This document shows, in pieces, positions 11,161 through 22,769 of a stretch of DNA of 64,000 nt (position 1 is the stretch's first letter; every line of letters begins with the position of its first letter). The stretch lies in assembly GCA_943736015.1 (NCBI GenBank), contig OX031065.1, positions 18,490,427-18,554,426 of the forward strand. Reading direction: 5' to 3'. Source of the DNA: Tridacna crocea (lineage: Eukaryota; Mollusca; Bivalvia; Cardiida; Cardiidae). The notes beneath the pieces are model-generated. The model saw only the letters and a list, made by a program, of their open reading frames with translations, was not told where the DNA came from and ran no database searches. Position numbers and translations under genes: made by a program.

Positions 11161-12613
11161 AAATACAAAATTTAAATTACCTCAAATAACTTGAAATAAC
11201 AGGTACAAAAAGAAAAAAATCAATGCATAAAAATTATGCATACAAATTTGTGTGTATATATTTGAGAACAGTTCATACTTATTAGAAAAATACCCATAAA
11301 GTGCTAGATAAACACATTGTGCAGGAAAGGCAGAATTTGGTCAGCATCACTATAAATTGGGCAGTGTATATGCAAGAACAGCAATCCAGCTGACCTCAAT
11401 CTACACTGGCCTTAAGAAATTATGGTTATGATAAACAGCACTTTAGGGGTTAAGATCTCTATCATTGCATGACCCTTGGAGTGGACATAGAAATATACAG
11501 AATGACACCTAACATCACTGCCTGTTCTCATTTGTTTTCGAGTTGACCAAAAACAGGGTCAACTTATCAATCAGCTTTGGGATCAACTGTTAACTTAAAA
11601 TTGACTTCAAAGCTGTTTGATTGATCAGGGCCTAGTAATTCTGGTGGTATATTAGTCTGATCTTGATCTCTGACAGCTGTCAGTGCTTCCAATATGGTTT
11701 CTTGCAGTGATAAGATAAAACAAATCCACTGATATAATTTTTCAAAATGGCCTTTTTTGAATTTAATAAATTGTATTTTTTTTTTCAGATTCTCGGCTTT
11801 TGAAAAGCTGACTTTACATGATATGAGAAGATGATATTTTCCTGGACCCAAACCAGTAATTATCAGACAATGAAATATTCATGGTTAGAGACCTATGTCT
11901 ACAAGGAGCTGGTGTTTCTTTACTCGGTGAAGATGAATTTCCTATCATTTCCTATCATTTTTATCTGCCCCTGAATAGATCAGCAACCTTTCTGGCTTGC
12001 CTTGACCCGTCATTGGTGACAGTTTACTTGTTGTTCATAAGCTCATATATAAAACAATATAAAAACAATTTGATAGCAAGGCTCAAGTTTTTCCTGGATC
12101 CAACCCAGTAGTCAACTCTGCCCTGTATCTATGATTCCTGGATACTAACCAGTGCAAGGAAATCACCCATAAAACAAAGACAACTTTTCTGTGCCATGAA
12201 TTTTACATTTTTTTTTTATTATTTTTATACCACAATTTCATCCCAATCAAAATTTTGCCAAAATACTAAAATTGTATTATTTTACCAAGCCATTTTAAGA
12301 ATTTACATCATTGGATTGAGCTTCATTCAATGAAGGTTTCATTCAGGAAAAATCAGTTCAGTGTTCTCTAACAGTGGTCAGTCTCATATTGGGTTTTGTC
12401 TTTGCTAATTTACTTTTTAACATCCTTAACATCAAACACTGCAAAAGATATTGAAGAAACATATTTTTTTTTAAATCTGGATTTAAGAACCTTAAGATTA
12501 TTTGTTCCATGAGACTTGAATGCAAAGTTATTTTCTGATTTAAGATCCTTAACATACATCATTGCAGGACACAGATTATTCCTCATTTACATAATACATG
12601 TATTGAAAAATCC
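11161..12613. other. Anonymous DNA with an old copy of the 61-kb repeat
   Basis: No gene is seen. From about 11,960 to 12,190 there is a diverged relative of the 61.2-61.8 kb repeat: CTGCCCCTGAATAGATC and CTTGCCTTGACCCGTCATTG are shared, then a 'CCAGTGCAAGGAAATCACCC' stretch matches CTAGTGCAGCAAAATCACCC near 61,764. The two loci are therefore copies of one dispersed repeat at least ~230 bp long. Confidence 0.6.
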
Positions 12614-12827
12614 TTAACCCTTTACCACATGACAAAATTTTAGACCTGTCCAAATTCAAAGCATTTGCACAGGGCAACTAAAATGAAATTCTCTCTGGAA
12701 TTGTAGAAAACAATGTGGGAATAGGAGAAAATGCTGGTTAACAGCATTTTCTACTTTTCTTACAATGTCTTGAAAAGTTTTCTTCTTCAAGGTCATTAAA
12801 AGTCAGGATTATGTGGTAAAGAGTTAA
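12614..12827 (-). mobile_element. Palindromic TTAA family copy
   Basis: The ends are TTAACCCTTTACCACATGAC and TGTGGTAAAGAGTTAA. The core hairpin around GAAAATGCTGGTTAACAGCA is nearly intact. Orientation here means which of the two distinct half-sequences (the AAATTTTAGAC or the CAATCCC half) comes first; this copy starts with the AAATTTTAGAC half. Confidence 0.88.
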
Positions 12828-12874
12828 CATAGACTACATAATTCACTGAGTCACAAGCAAAATGTACAAAACAA

Positions 12875-13112
12875 TTAACCCTTTACCAAACAATTTCATT
12901 TAAACCCACCATGCTGAGGAGGGTTGTTGAAAACACGGTGGAAAAAGAAGAAAATGGTAGTTACCAGAATTTCCTCCCTCTTTCACATTGTTTTCTACCA
13001 TCTTAAAGACAGAAATAATATTCTAGGCTATAGATCTATACACTGATTCTGCTGTTTGTAAATGCTTTAAAGTAAGTCTAGTCTGGCATTTTCTTGTTTG
13101 GGAAAGAGTTAA
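12875..13112 (+). mobile_element. Palindromic TTAA family copy, worn core
   Basis: It runs from TTAACCCTTTACCAAACAAT to GTTTGGGAAAGAGTTAA. The core is degraded (AAAATGGTAGTTACCAGAAT) but the two halves still pair in outline. Confidence 0.8.
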
Positions 13113-13250
13113 AGAAATAATTCAATGCACTGACGGCCACAGATAGTATAAAAATGCAAACACTTTCCATTTTTACAAAAAAAAAAATTCAATAATGGAA
13201 TAGATAAGCAACTACATTTAAAAAAAAAATTCAATTGTAATGATTTGGGT

Positions 13251-13479
13251 TTAACTCTGTACGACACAACAAAAATTTTGATATGTAGAAACTGAAAGCA
13301 TTTGTAGATGACAATTTAAATGTACTTTAAATGTCGAAAATTGTCTATGATGGGGTAGAAAACATTGTAAGAAAAGGAGAAAATGCTAGTTACCAGCATT
13401 TTCTCCTTTTCCCACAATGTTTTCTAAAGGCTTCTTTCTAAGGGTCGTCAAAAGTAGGGATTGAGTGGTAATGGGTTAA
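13251..13479 (-). mobile_element. Palindromic TTAA family copy
   Basis: TTAA ends lie at 13,251-13,254 and 13,476-13,479. The hairpin core AAAATGCTAGTTACCAGCAT is almost perfect. Its right TTAA is shared with the next copy. Confidence 0.88.
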
Positions 13480-13698
13480 CTCTGTATCAAATGATCTCCT
13501 TTTTAAACAACCTTTAAAAAAAAGGCTTGGAAAAGACTATTGGAGAAGGGGAAGATGCTGGGAATCGGCATTTTCTCCTTCTCTAAATGCTTTCCATTTG
13601 TTTGAAGACAAATATGAATCAAGCTATAATTAATTCATTGTCTGCAAAGGCTTTGTATTTGGACAAGTCTAACATTTTATCATTTGATAAAGCGTTAA
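13476..13698 (+). mobile_element. Palindromic TTAA family copy sharing a TTAA
   Basis: This divergent copy starts at the same TTAA that ends the previous one and ends at TTAA 13,695-13,698. Its core (GATGCTGGGAATCGGCATTT) has decayed more than its neighbour's. Confidence 0.75.
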
Positions 13699-13743
13699 GA
13701 TCTTTAAAATCAAAAATACCTTATGCTGATACATGTATTATCT

Positions 13744-13969
13744 TTAACCGTTTACCACACAGTTCCCACATTTTGAAGATCCTTGGAAATAGGACCTTTA
13801 AAAACATTGTGGAAAAGGAGAAAATGCTGGTAACCAGCATTTTCTCCTTTTTCCCACAGTGGCTTATAATCTTTCTGGAAATATTCAACAAGTTTAGGCA
13901 CATTTTATTTGTTGTCTGCAAAAACTGTTTTTAATTTGGACCAGTCTAAAATTTTGTTGTAAAGTGTTA
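13744..13969 (+). mobile_element. Palindromic TTAA family copy
   Basis: It starts TTAACCGTTTACCACACAG and holds an exact core AAAATGCTGGTAACCAGCAT. The right end is slightly worn (TAAAGTGTTAC). Confidence 0.83.
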
Positions 13970-14599
13970 CTAGTTATAATAAATCCCTTTGGTTTCCTGA
14001 CCCTCAAACATGTTTAAAGCAAATGTGTGTCTGATAGACACACATCATGTTTAGATACTTCATGTATCACACCTATCAATTTGAAAGACATGGTACTATT
14101 TTAAAGGATTCATCTTTTGCAAAAATTTTGTTTTGTCATTATGTATCTCTCAACTAATGGAATATTTTAAAAACCAAGACAACAAACCTCAAACTTTTGA
14201 AACTTTTACACAATTTCTATGGTAGATTCGTCCCAATAAACCCTAAAGCAGAAGAGCCATTGATTTCTGAGCCAAAAGAGTCAAAACCAATTTTGAATTA
14301 GTGTCAAAACCATAGCTTCAAGAGTTAAACCTTAAGTAAAACCTACCATGCAATTTCATGACTTTAAAAAAATCCCTGTCACTTGTATATAAAATTGGCA
14401 AAAAATTAGGTTAAAACATTTTCTTCATGTCTGAGTACATTAATTTTGTAATTCACATTTACATTTACATAGATAGATATCATTTAGTCCTCAGCTCTAA
14501 CATTCTGCAAGTTGCTATTTGTACAAGAAATATGTAAATGTTATCAAATTATTTCAAGCAGAAATATTAATTATCCATAAAGTTGCCCCATTTACTTAT
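13970..14599. other. Unannotated gap
   Basis: No gene is seen. CATCATGT/ACATGATG and ACATTTACATTTACAT simple motifs occur, but nothing I can assign. Confidence 0.5.
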
Positions 14600-15442
14600 A
14601 CATACTGGTATAATAAGTGTGAGGGTATAATAGTGCCTATATTTAAAGGGGGTCCAGATAAAGCAAAAAATTATCGAGGAATAACACTTAATAACATTCT
14701 GTCGAAAATATATTCAAAATTACTTACAGATCGCTTGATAAAGTGGTCAATTAAGCATGAGAAAATAATAGATAATCAATATGGTTTTCAAAAGAACAAA
14801 TCTACAGTTGATTGTATTTTCATATTACATGCAATTATATCTAAAACATTGTCGGAAAAGAAGAAATTATTTGTAGCATTTCTTGACTGGGAAAAGATGT
14901 ATGATAAAATTTCAAGAACACTATTATGGAAAAAGCTTTTAGACTCAAACGTTAGTAATAAATTTGTTACAGCCATTAGATCCATGTATAATGTAGTAAA
15001 AGCGTCTGTTCGCTATAATTCAATGAAATCAGATCCTATATTATCAAAGGTTGGAGTAAAACAAGGAGATCCGTGCAGTAGTATTTTGTGTTTGTTCTAC
15101 ATAAATGACATTTTACATAATATAAACAGCAATATTGAAGGAATTTTTACACTGGATGATCTCAAATTATTCATGTTGTTACTCGCCGATGATGCCGTGG
15201 TATTTTGTCATGAGCCGAAATCTCTTCAATCTATACTTAATGACATTGAAATCTACAGTAACGTATCGCGTCTCAGACTAAACATTAACAAGACAAAAAT
15301 TATGATCTTCGAAAATAACAGCCATAGACCAACGACATATGACTTTTTCTTGTATAACAAAAAAATAGAAATTGTACAATCTTTTAAATATCTTGGAGTT
15401 TACTTATTCAAAAACAGTAATTGGAAACGTACCCAAAAATGA
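14600..15442 (+). pseudogene. LINE reverse transcriptase (fingers to thumb)
   Basis: Blocks in order: KNYRGITLNNILSKIYSKLL, QYGFQKNKSTVDCIFILHAI, VAFLDWEKMYDKISRTLLW (first catalytic Asp in FLDW), GVKQGDPCSSILCLFYIND, LLADDAVVFCHE (catalytic Asp pair; Leu replaces the usual Phe/Tyr before ADD), LRLNINKTKIMIF and SFKYLGVYLFKN. In the family the enzyme copies its own RNA onto a nicked target. The frame stops at TGA 15,440-15,442 after KRTQK, and the same frame continues directly downstream. An ATG at 14,519 lies outside the homologous part, so it is unlikely to be the original start. Confidence 0.9.
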
Positions 15443-16366
15443 ATAGCACAAAATGAAACATTTTCTATGCATAATCTATTTACGGTATTTAACCAGATAG
15501 ATATACCAACATCAAATAAACTAGATATTTTTGATTCCCTTGTATTACCAGTTTTAAATTATTCTGCGGAAGTATGGGATATACACCCCTGCCAGGACAT
15601 TGAATCAGTATTTTCCAAATTCTGCAGAAGAGTACTATGTATTAAACCATCTACGAACTTAAATGCTATATACGGTGAGCTTGGTCGTACTCCAATGACA
15701 ATACATAGAAAATTGATGATAATTAAATATTGGATTAAAATCTTATCTTCAATGCGAAATTCTCTTACGTTTAAAACATACTATATGCTAAAAGTAGATG
15801 TCGATAGGAACTTTACATATAGAGGAAATAATTGGGTTTTCTATGTAAAACAAACTTTAGAAACGATAGGCATGGGAAATATATGGGACAATCAGTTTAA
15901 TATGGAGATACAGTTTAAACCTATAAAAGAGCGTATAATGGACATATTCAAGCAGAACTGGCATTCTTCAATCAATAATTCCTCTCGCCTTTCCACTTAT
16001 AGCCGTTTTAAACATATTTTTGAATATGAAAAGTATCTGGACATTATACATGAATCTAAATACAGAACATCTTTAACTAGGCTAAGATTATCGTCACATG
16101 ATTTAGCTATTGAAAGTGGTCGCAAATATAATATTCCGGAAAATGAGAGAACATGTAAAAACTGCAACCATGGCGTAAAAGAAAATGAATACCATTTCGT
16201 GCTAGTTTGTCCAAAATTTTCCGATATTAGATCTAAATACATCAAGAACTACTATTACATTTCGCCAACGATTCAAAAGCTCGAAAACCTCTTATCTTCT
16301 CCTTCTAAAAATACTATTCTTAATTTAGCAAAGTTTATATTCTTTGCAAACAAAGTCCGAACGTAA
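15443..16366 (+). pseudogene. LINE C-terminal domain with CCHC-like cluster
   Basis: This piece continues the RT frame after the stop. LPVLNYSAEVWDIHPC and FCRRVLCIKPSTNLNAIYGE are conserved post-thumb blocks. RLRLSSHDLAIESGRKYNIP leads into ERTCKNCNHGVKENEYHFVL followed by VCPKF. That spacing (CxxC, then H, then C four residues on) is the usual zinc-binding pattern at the end of such LINEs and is complete here, unlike in the older LINE. The stop is at 16,364-16,366. Confidence 0.88.
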
Positions 16367-16479
16367 TTTGTACACTATAACATCATATGCTCTTCAGTTA
16401 ACGAATGTGTTCATTTTTCTGCTATGATATATTTGTATTTGTACTTGCTTTAAACATGTTATGTTTTCAAGCAATAAAG

Positions 16480-16506
16480 TATATGTATGTATGTATGTAT
16501 GTATGT
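16480..16506. repeat. (ATGT)n microsatellite, LINE 3' tail
   Basis: About six ATGT units directly follow AATAAAGTAT at the LINE 3' end. Short simple-repeat tails instead of poly(A) are common in CR1/Jockey-like LINEs. Confidence 0.85.
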
Positions 16507-16879
16507 AATTTAAAACATTTACAGTAATTAAGTAACAATAGAATACATCTATTATGTGACTAATTGAAAATCAATAAAATTTTGTCCCAAAAATCTGATG
16601 CAAACAGTTTGTCTTATAGACTGTAAATGTAGGTTTCATAAATTTTGCAGTCTACAGTCAACTTGTGAGTAGTTAATTAATGTAAGGGGACATAATCTAC
16701 TTGATATGTATATTTTTGTTTTATTGTATGTTAGGCCAGAGGCCTTTATTAAAAAAAAAAAATGTTGTATTTTGTTGTATCTGTCGTTGATTATTTTAAG
16801 TTATTTACAGTGGTATGCACTTTTGAATTCTATACACCTATTACGTATTGCTGTATTAATCAAGAAAATTAAACTATAA

Positions 16880-18115
16880 ACAAGAGGGCCATGTTAGTCC
16901 TGGGTCTTTTGAGCCTTTTCGATCCATCAAGACCCATTTCAAATCTCAAGATATCAAGATATTTGAACAACTTTCAGGACTACTGGACTGAGAATGTGGC
17001 CTATAGAGAGTACACTAGCTTTTTTAAGATTTGTCTCTGTGACCTACTCTTTTACCCAACTTGACCCATTCAAAAACTCAATGTAGATATCATTAAGGCA
17101 AACAAAATGACCAACTAACATGAGTTGTGGACTAAAAAGGTGACCCCAAGAGTGTATACATGGTTAATCTGAGATATGTCAGTGACCTACTCTTGGACCT
17201 GATGTGGCTCAGCTTCAAACCTGTGTAAGATAATCATCAAGACAAACATTCTGATCAATTCTTATGAGTACTGGACTGAAAATGCAACCCTTTCGAGTGT
17301 ACCTACTTTTACACGTCCTAATCATCATCTATACAAACATTCCAGCCAATTATTCTGAGTTTAAACTGAAAATATGGCTTCCAGAGTGTCTGTTTACCTG
17401 GTTTTTGACCCAACACCATGTTTTGTCCATTCTCAAATTAATCCAAGATTATCAAACATTCTGAGTTTAAACTGAAAATATGGCTTCCAGAGTGTCTGTT
17501 TACCTGGTTTTTGACCCATCACCATGTTTTGTCCATTCTCAAATTAATCCAAGATTATCAAACATTCTGACTAATTTTATGAATTTTGGACTGAACATAT
17601 GACCTTTAGAACATACCGGTACACATGGTTTTTCAAAGATTTTACCTGATGACCTATTTGTTGACTCTATGTAACCCATTTGTGATCCATTAATGATGTT
17701 GTCAAGACAAAACATTTGTTTAGTTTCCACCAGTATCATAGAGAATGTTCTTTTAAACATTTGACCTCATGACCTAGTTTTAACCTGACCTGACCTATTT
17801 TCAAAACGGTCCCAGATATTATCAGGACCATCATTTTGACTAACTTTCAATAGTATCGAACGGATAATGTGACTAATAACAGATAAGGTTTTTTTCATTA
17901 TTTGACCTGGTGAATTAGTTTTTGACCCATACTTTCAGAGATACATGTACCATCAAGACAAACATATCAACTGAGTACTGGACTAAAAATGTGCCCCCTT
18001 GTGTGTACACAAGGTAAAAACTGAGGATGGCTACTGACCATGGCCAATGCAAAACAATCACAAAAGCTCACCATGAGCGCTAAGTGCTCTAGTAGCACTC
18101 CTAGCCTCTATAGCA
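16880..18115 (+). repeat. 'ACAAGAGGGCCATG' dispersed repeat
   Basis: It opens ACAAGAGGGCCATGTTAGTC and closes near AAAGCTCACCATGAGCGC and 'CTCCTAGCCTCTATAGC'. The interior is a loose array of ~110-150-bp units that each read roughly 'GAGTACTGGACTGAAAATGT', then GACCTACTTTTTGACCC, then CATCAAGACAAACAT. No protein is encoded. Other members of the superfamily in the window start at 20,421 and 53,169. Confidence 0.75.
17351..17564 (+). repeat. 107-bp tandem duplication
   Basis: Two copies with a 107-bp period (CTGAGTTTAAACTGAAAATA at 17,354 and again at 17,461) differ by about one base, so the duplication is recent. It lies inside the preceding dispersed repeat. Confidence 0.9.
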
Positions 18116-18835
18116 TTGTGCCGGTTTTTTTTTTTTACTTAATTATGCAAACTTAAAACAATGTACTAAGGATTGTTCATCATCGCTGTTTATCTTTTTT
18201 TGTCTATTGTAACCAATTTTCACAGACAATGAATTTACAAATTGGCAGCTTATGAGTGATAAAGATGGATAATAATGACTTTACAGCTACATGCCTTGAT
18301 GACGCAATGCCTTTTTGTACTCTTAATTTATCTTAATCATTCATGGTTGATATTAGGGAAGCATGTCACAATCTGAAGACAGAGCACAACCTTGTCAAAA
18401 TGCTGCTAGAAATTGGAAATTTGATGCAAACTCTCAGAGTTTTCTTTGCTGGAACAGTATAATTATTCTATGCCATTTAGTATCTCATGAAATTTAGTAT
18501 ACCATCAATTATCATTGTTTTAAAGATGAAAATCTTAAATATAAACCTCATTTTCTCCTGATAATACATTTTACACAATCTCAGGAATTCAAAGTATCTA
18601 TTTAGTTTATAAGTTGACCTGTAACTACCCTATGTACAGTGACTCTTACCTCAATTATGTCCACTTTTCATCAAACTGCACATCTACAAAGATAAAAAAA
18701 TAATCCTGTTGATTCCTTATACCCAATTTCAACAAGGACACAGCATACTAATGCCACCACTTGGCTGTAAGTGCATGACTCTCTGTGAAAATTTTAAGTC
18801 AAAAAAGGGGCATAATCTGTAAAAATACTGTGATG
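18116..18835. other. Unannotated gap
   Basis: AT-rich DNA with a T-run near 18,127. No gene or clear element end is seen. Confidence 0.5.
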
Positions 18836-20086
18836 GTTATCTGGTCCAACGAATCACCGAAATACCACTGAAATATCTCGGTTTTTTTCACAATTAAGTC
18901 AAGTAACTGATACAATTGCAAAAAAATTGCCTTTTTTTTGGTTTTATGTGTATGTTGTTGAAAGGTGGTTAGTTTAAAGCAAAATGACAATATAACAACA
19001 TACCATTGACGTCCGCCGTAATGGATGTTCACCGAAATATGAGCCTGTTGTCCACCGAAATACCCGCATGACGCAGTAAAATATGTCGATTCAGGGAGTT
19101 TATGTTCCCACTACAGTAGCCCTTTTACAAGGTTGATGTGTCAGATCTGTATCCATATTGAATACGCTCAGAAAAAATGGTTTCCTTTCATGATATTTGG
19201 AGAATGAAATTAAAAATTAACAGATCTAGAAAGCCAACTGGCCGCCAGGGTAACATGTTTACCAATTTAAACATGGGTTTACCAAATCGGGTAAACATGT
19301 TACCCTGTCTTAATTTATACACTTGTCTGTCTAAATTCCACATCTACTGATGATAAATCAAATATCTATTTAGATCTACATGATATATATATATTTGGAG
19401 TTCACCATATCGGTCCGTCAACACTGTGGAAAAAGCAGAAAATGTTGTCAAAGGCGACACATGAGTGATGATGGATACATTATGCAATGCTTAATTAAGG
19501 TGCTTTGTTCGCAAACAGAAAGCACTTGCATACTCTTTGGAGTATATAGATCTATCTGTGTTTATGATTTAAAGAAATAAAATATAGGTGGTAATTCCAT
19601 CTGATAACTCCCAAGTCTGTATTTTGTGTAATAAAGGTCAGGTATTTCATTGTGTCAGGACTTGATATGTGAGTATTTCAGTGATTGTTCTCCACATGAA
19701 TCAATAATCAACATATATATTAATGACATTTTTCTTCAACATTAATCTTCTCTGTAGTGATCATTAATATAGTCATGTTTTATGCAAAAAATAGCCAAAT
19801 CTTGCAGAGGTTGAATCCCTATACAATAAATATTTACAACACTGAACAGGTATTTCGGTGGACTTGTAAACATACCTCTATCTTGGTGCATTGTTTACAT
19901 CGGATGATATGTTGTTATTTTGTCATTATGATTTAAACTAACACCCCTTCATCTCTATTGACATTATTTGGGTCCAATTCCACAAAAAAGACAAATCTGT
20001 TGAAATTCAAAAGTAATAATAACGTAGCAATAAAATAATAGGGGCATTTCGGTGGTATTTCCGTGATTCGTCGGACCGATGGTAAT
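18836..20086. mobile_element. ~1.25-kb element with ~230-bp terminal inverted repeats
   Basis: The left arm has CAACGAATCACCGAAATACC at about 18,847, then GTTAGTTTAAAGCAAAATGA, ATAACAACATACCAT and GTCCACCGAAATACCCG (to about 19,067). The right arm read backwards gives CGACGAATCACGGAAATACC, GTTAGTTTAAATCATAATGA, ATAACAACATATCAT and GTCCACCGAAATACCTG in the same order (about 20,083 to 19,853). The middle has only short open frames. This is the layout of a non-autonomous DNA transposon with long inverted ends; I cannot assign a superfamily, and no clear target duplication is visible. Confidence 0.82.
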
Positions 20087-20420
20087 AGCTATAGTTAACA
20101 ACTTTACCATGTTTGAAGTAAATATCTTCAATAATAGCGGAGATATTACACCAGGACTATGACAAAAACTCATTTTCTTCGAACACAGTCAAGCTAAGAG
20201 AGTACTCAAGCACCAAACTATATATCAAGGTGTTGCACTTACAGAAAAAGCTATTTTTAAAATTTATCTGTGCATAATATTATGAATTTCATACATATAC
20301 CAATGGTATCAAAGTTTTACTCTAGATGAATTTGGAAGCATTTGAAGACGAAAATTTTTAAGTGTCACAAATTTATAGTCTAATATTCCTTTGAAAATGT
20401 TAAAAAATGTGGGAAGAGAA
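20087..20420. other. Unannotated gap
   Basis: Nothing recognisable between the inverted-repeat element and the next dispersed repeat. Confidence 0.5.
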
Positions 20421-21244
20421 ACAAGAGGGCCAATATGGCCCAGGATCACTCACCTGAATTTCTGGGAGAACCAAAGCCAATTTTTTCAAAGTCTAATCGG
20501 CCATTTCAGAGAAGAATAATTTTTTAAGAATTTCTTTATTTCTGTAAAGTGTGAATAGCCCACGGCCATCAGAGCCATGTTTCTTGATGGATCTAAATTT
20601 CTCGGGCAATTTTTGAAAAGGGTCAGCCGGTCAGCCAAGAAAGATTTCTGTGAAATTATTTCAAAATCTGATCAGCCGTTTCAGAGAAAAAAAATTTCTT
20701 CATGGCCAAATAGTTGAAGTAGGCTCCAATCACCAGAGCTTTGTTTCTACACAAATCAGCATTTTGTGAACACTTTTTGAAAAGGCTTACCAAAGGAACA
20801 TTTCTGTGAGATTATTTCAAAATATGATCAGCTGTTTCAGAGAAGAAGAATTTTAAAGAATTTCTTCATGGCCATAATTAGTGCAAGAAGCCCCCATTTA
20901 CCAGAGTCATGTTAGTTTATAGATCAATATTTCTCAAACAAGTTTTGAAAAGGGTCATCCAAGAAACATTTCTGTGAGATTATTTCAAATTCTGACCAGC
21001 AGTTTCAGAGAAGAAGAATTTTTAAGAATTTCTTCATTTCCCTATGGTGCAAGTAGCCCCATTCACCACAGCCGTGTTTCTTGACTGATCAAAATTTTGC
21101 GAACAATTTTTGGAAAGGTCATCCAAGGAACATCCCAGTGGTTTAGGAGGAGTTGATCTTTGAAGAATTGTTGATGACACACGACGGACACGGGGTGATC
21201 CTAAAAGCTCCCCTTGTGCATGTTGTGCTCAGATGAGCTAAAAA
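20421..21244 (+). repeat. 'ACAAGAGGGCCAATATGGCC' dispersed repeat, ~167-bp units
   Basis: It opens ACAAGAGGGCCAATATGGCC and closes with the ACACACGACGGACACGG block, AAAGCTCCCCTTGTGC and CAGATGAGCTAAAAA. About four internal units of ~167 bp can be lined up on the 'AGCCCCCATTCACCAGAGCC' motif (near 20,551, 20,718, 20,880 and 21,048). It is the same family as the longer array at 53,169-55,219. Confidence 0.85.
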
Positions 21245-21351
21245 TTATGCTTATCAGTATTTTTTCCATCCTCGGTATTCTGTACAATAAATGTATGCAT
21301 CTAGCAATATTTTTAATTTAGTTCATGGACATTTCCAGGAAAATTTTGCCC

Positions 21352-21580
21352 TTTACCCCTTTACCACACGATATAATTTTAGACCCATCCAAATCCAAAG
21401 GGCATGCAGGCCCAAAAGTCAACATTGCTAAAATTGTAGAAGATGTTTTTTGATAAGGTAGAAAACATTGTGGTAAAAGGAGAAATTGTTGTTGACTAGC
21501 ATTTTCTCCCTTCCCCACAATGTTTTCAAAAGTCCCATTTCCTAAGGTCATCAAGTCAGCATTGTTTGGTAAAGGGTTAA
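21352..21580 (-). mobile_element. Palindromic TTAA family copy
   Basis: It runs from CCCTTTACCACACGATATAA to GGTAAAGGGTTAA. The core is partly decayed (GAAATTGTTGTTGACTAGCA). Confidence 0.83.
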
Positions 21581-21623
21581 GCTAATATGCTCCATGTACA
21601 GCACCATCACATGGAGGTTAGGT

Positions 21624-21852
21624 TTAACCCATTACCACACAAGCAAAATTTAGACTGGTCCAAATTGAAAGCATTTGCAGACGACAACATAAATGTGACT
21701 GAAAAATTGAAATTTGTTCTGGGAAGGGTAGAAAACACTGTGGGAAAAGGAGAAAATGCTGGTTACCAGCATTTTCTCCTTTTCCCACAGGGTTTTCAAA
21801 AGGCTTCTTTCTCAGTGGCGTCAAAAGTAGGGATTGTGTGGTAATGGGTTAA
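21624..21852 (-). mobile_element. Palindromic TTAA family copy, best-preserved hairpin
   Basis: TTAA lies at both ends. The core from about 21,730 to 21,797 pairs over ~33 bp per arm with one or two mismatches: GAAAACACTGTGGGAAAAGG on the left answers CCTTTTCCCACAGGGTTTTC on the right. An RNA copy would form a long stem with almost no loop. Confidence 0.92.
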
Positions 21853-22395
21853 TATATCATCCAAAAGACTTTCTAGAAATGTTAAGCATCTAGCCCTGGG
21901 AATGAACTTTCACCAACAAGTGGCCCTGAAATTTTATTTTTACAAGTTGAGTTCAGACAAATTTAAAATTTGAAACCTGGTAAAAAATTAACCAAATATT
22001 CAAATTGGCAAAAATAATGAAATTTGAATCAGATATGGCGGGAAAAGGACAAAATGACTGTCATCAGCATTCTCTCCTTTTCCCACAATGTTTTTAAATG
22101 GCCTAATTCTCAGGGTTATTAAAACTCAGGATGTGTATAATCATCTAAGATCAGTTTGCATGTTTGCCCTGTCTGACCTTGCTTGTGTTTAGCAAGAACA
22201 TGCAGTTTGATCTCCGACCTGATTTCAAGATTAGATTCCATATTCCGTACTCCCCAATCTTTGTAATCCCTTTGTTATCAATCTTTATTTCAGCTGCTTT
22301 TATTTTTGTCATTTGCAACACTTTCATTTCCATAAATAATTCCATAAACATCGTTGTGTGGCAAAGGGTTAATGCCCCTAGAATGTACAGCTTTT

Positions 22396-22582
22396 TTAAC
22401 CCTTTACCACATAACAGAATTTTAGACTGGTCCAAATTGAAAGCACTTGCAGGCGACAAAATAACTGTAACACAAAAATTTAACTTTTTCCCAGCAGGAT
22501 AGAAAGCATTGCAGGAAAAGGAGAAAATGCTGGTTACCAGCATTTTCTCCTTTTCCCATTTTCTCCTTTTCGCATTTTTTAG
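22396..22582 (-). mobile_element. Palindromic TTAA family copy, 3' truncated
   Basis: Left TTAA at 22,396-22,399 and an intact hairpin core at about 22,520-22,560. A CATTTTCTCCTTTTC repeat then leads into unrelated sequence, so the right end is missing. Remnants of two more copies lie just upstream (22,030-22,140, and an end GGCAAAGGGTTAA near 22,372). Confidence 0.8.
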
Positions 22583-22769
22583 CAAGTGCTTGAAATTTCA
22601 ACTTGCATTTTCCAATTTTGGCTTGCATTTTGCAAGTAAATATTAGGGAATTTCGAACCCTGGGCTGATGATCTTCTTGCACCAATTTTACAATGTCTGA
22701 TTTAAATGTACTTAAAACTTTTTTTAAAAAAGTAACAATAATTTTTGTCAATATATGAAAACTGCTATG

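Larger units (their letters stand above)
14600..16506 (+). mobile_element. LINE (non-LTR retrotransposon), 5' truncated, young
   Basis: Homology starts abruptly at about 14,620 inside the RT fingers (CEGIIVPIFKGGPDKAKNYRG), so the 5' end, endonuclease and any ORF1 are missing. The coding part runs in one frame to the stop at 16,364-16,366, broken only by a TGA at 15,440-15,442. A ~110-bp 3' UTR follows with AATAAAG, then an (ATGT)n tail ending near 16,506. It belongs to the same broad group as the LINE at 6.2-10.4 kb, sharing the RLSSHxLxIExGR and ERxCxxC...FVLVCPxF C-terminal blocks. Having only one disablement in ~580 codons, it is clearly younger. Confidence 0.92.

Noticed and set aside
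22150-22370. Minus-strand frame with Lys/Ile-rich peptide (KIKAAEIKIDNKGITKIGEY)
   Set aside because: It is open for ~65 codons, but its upstream part runs through hairpin elements and no family or splice sites are evident; too weak to call.
21587-22751. Overlapping frames on both strands with ENVGKGENAGNQHFLLFPQ-like peptides
   Set aside because: The peptides are both-strand readings of the palindromic element and recur wherever it occurs.
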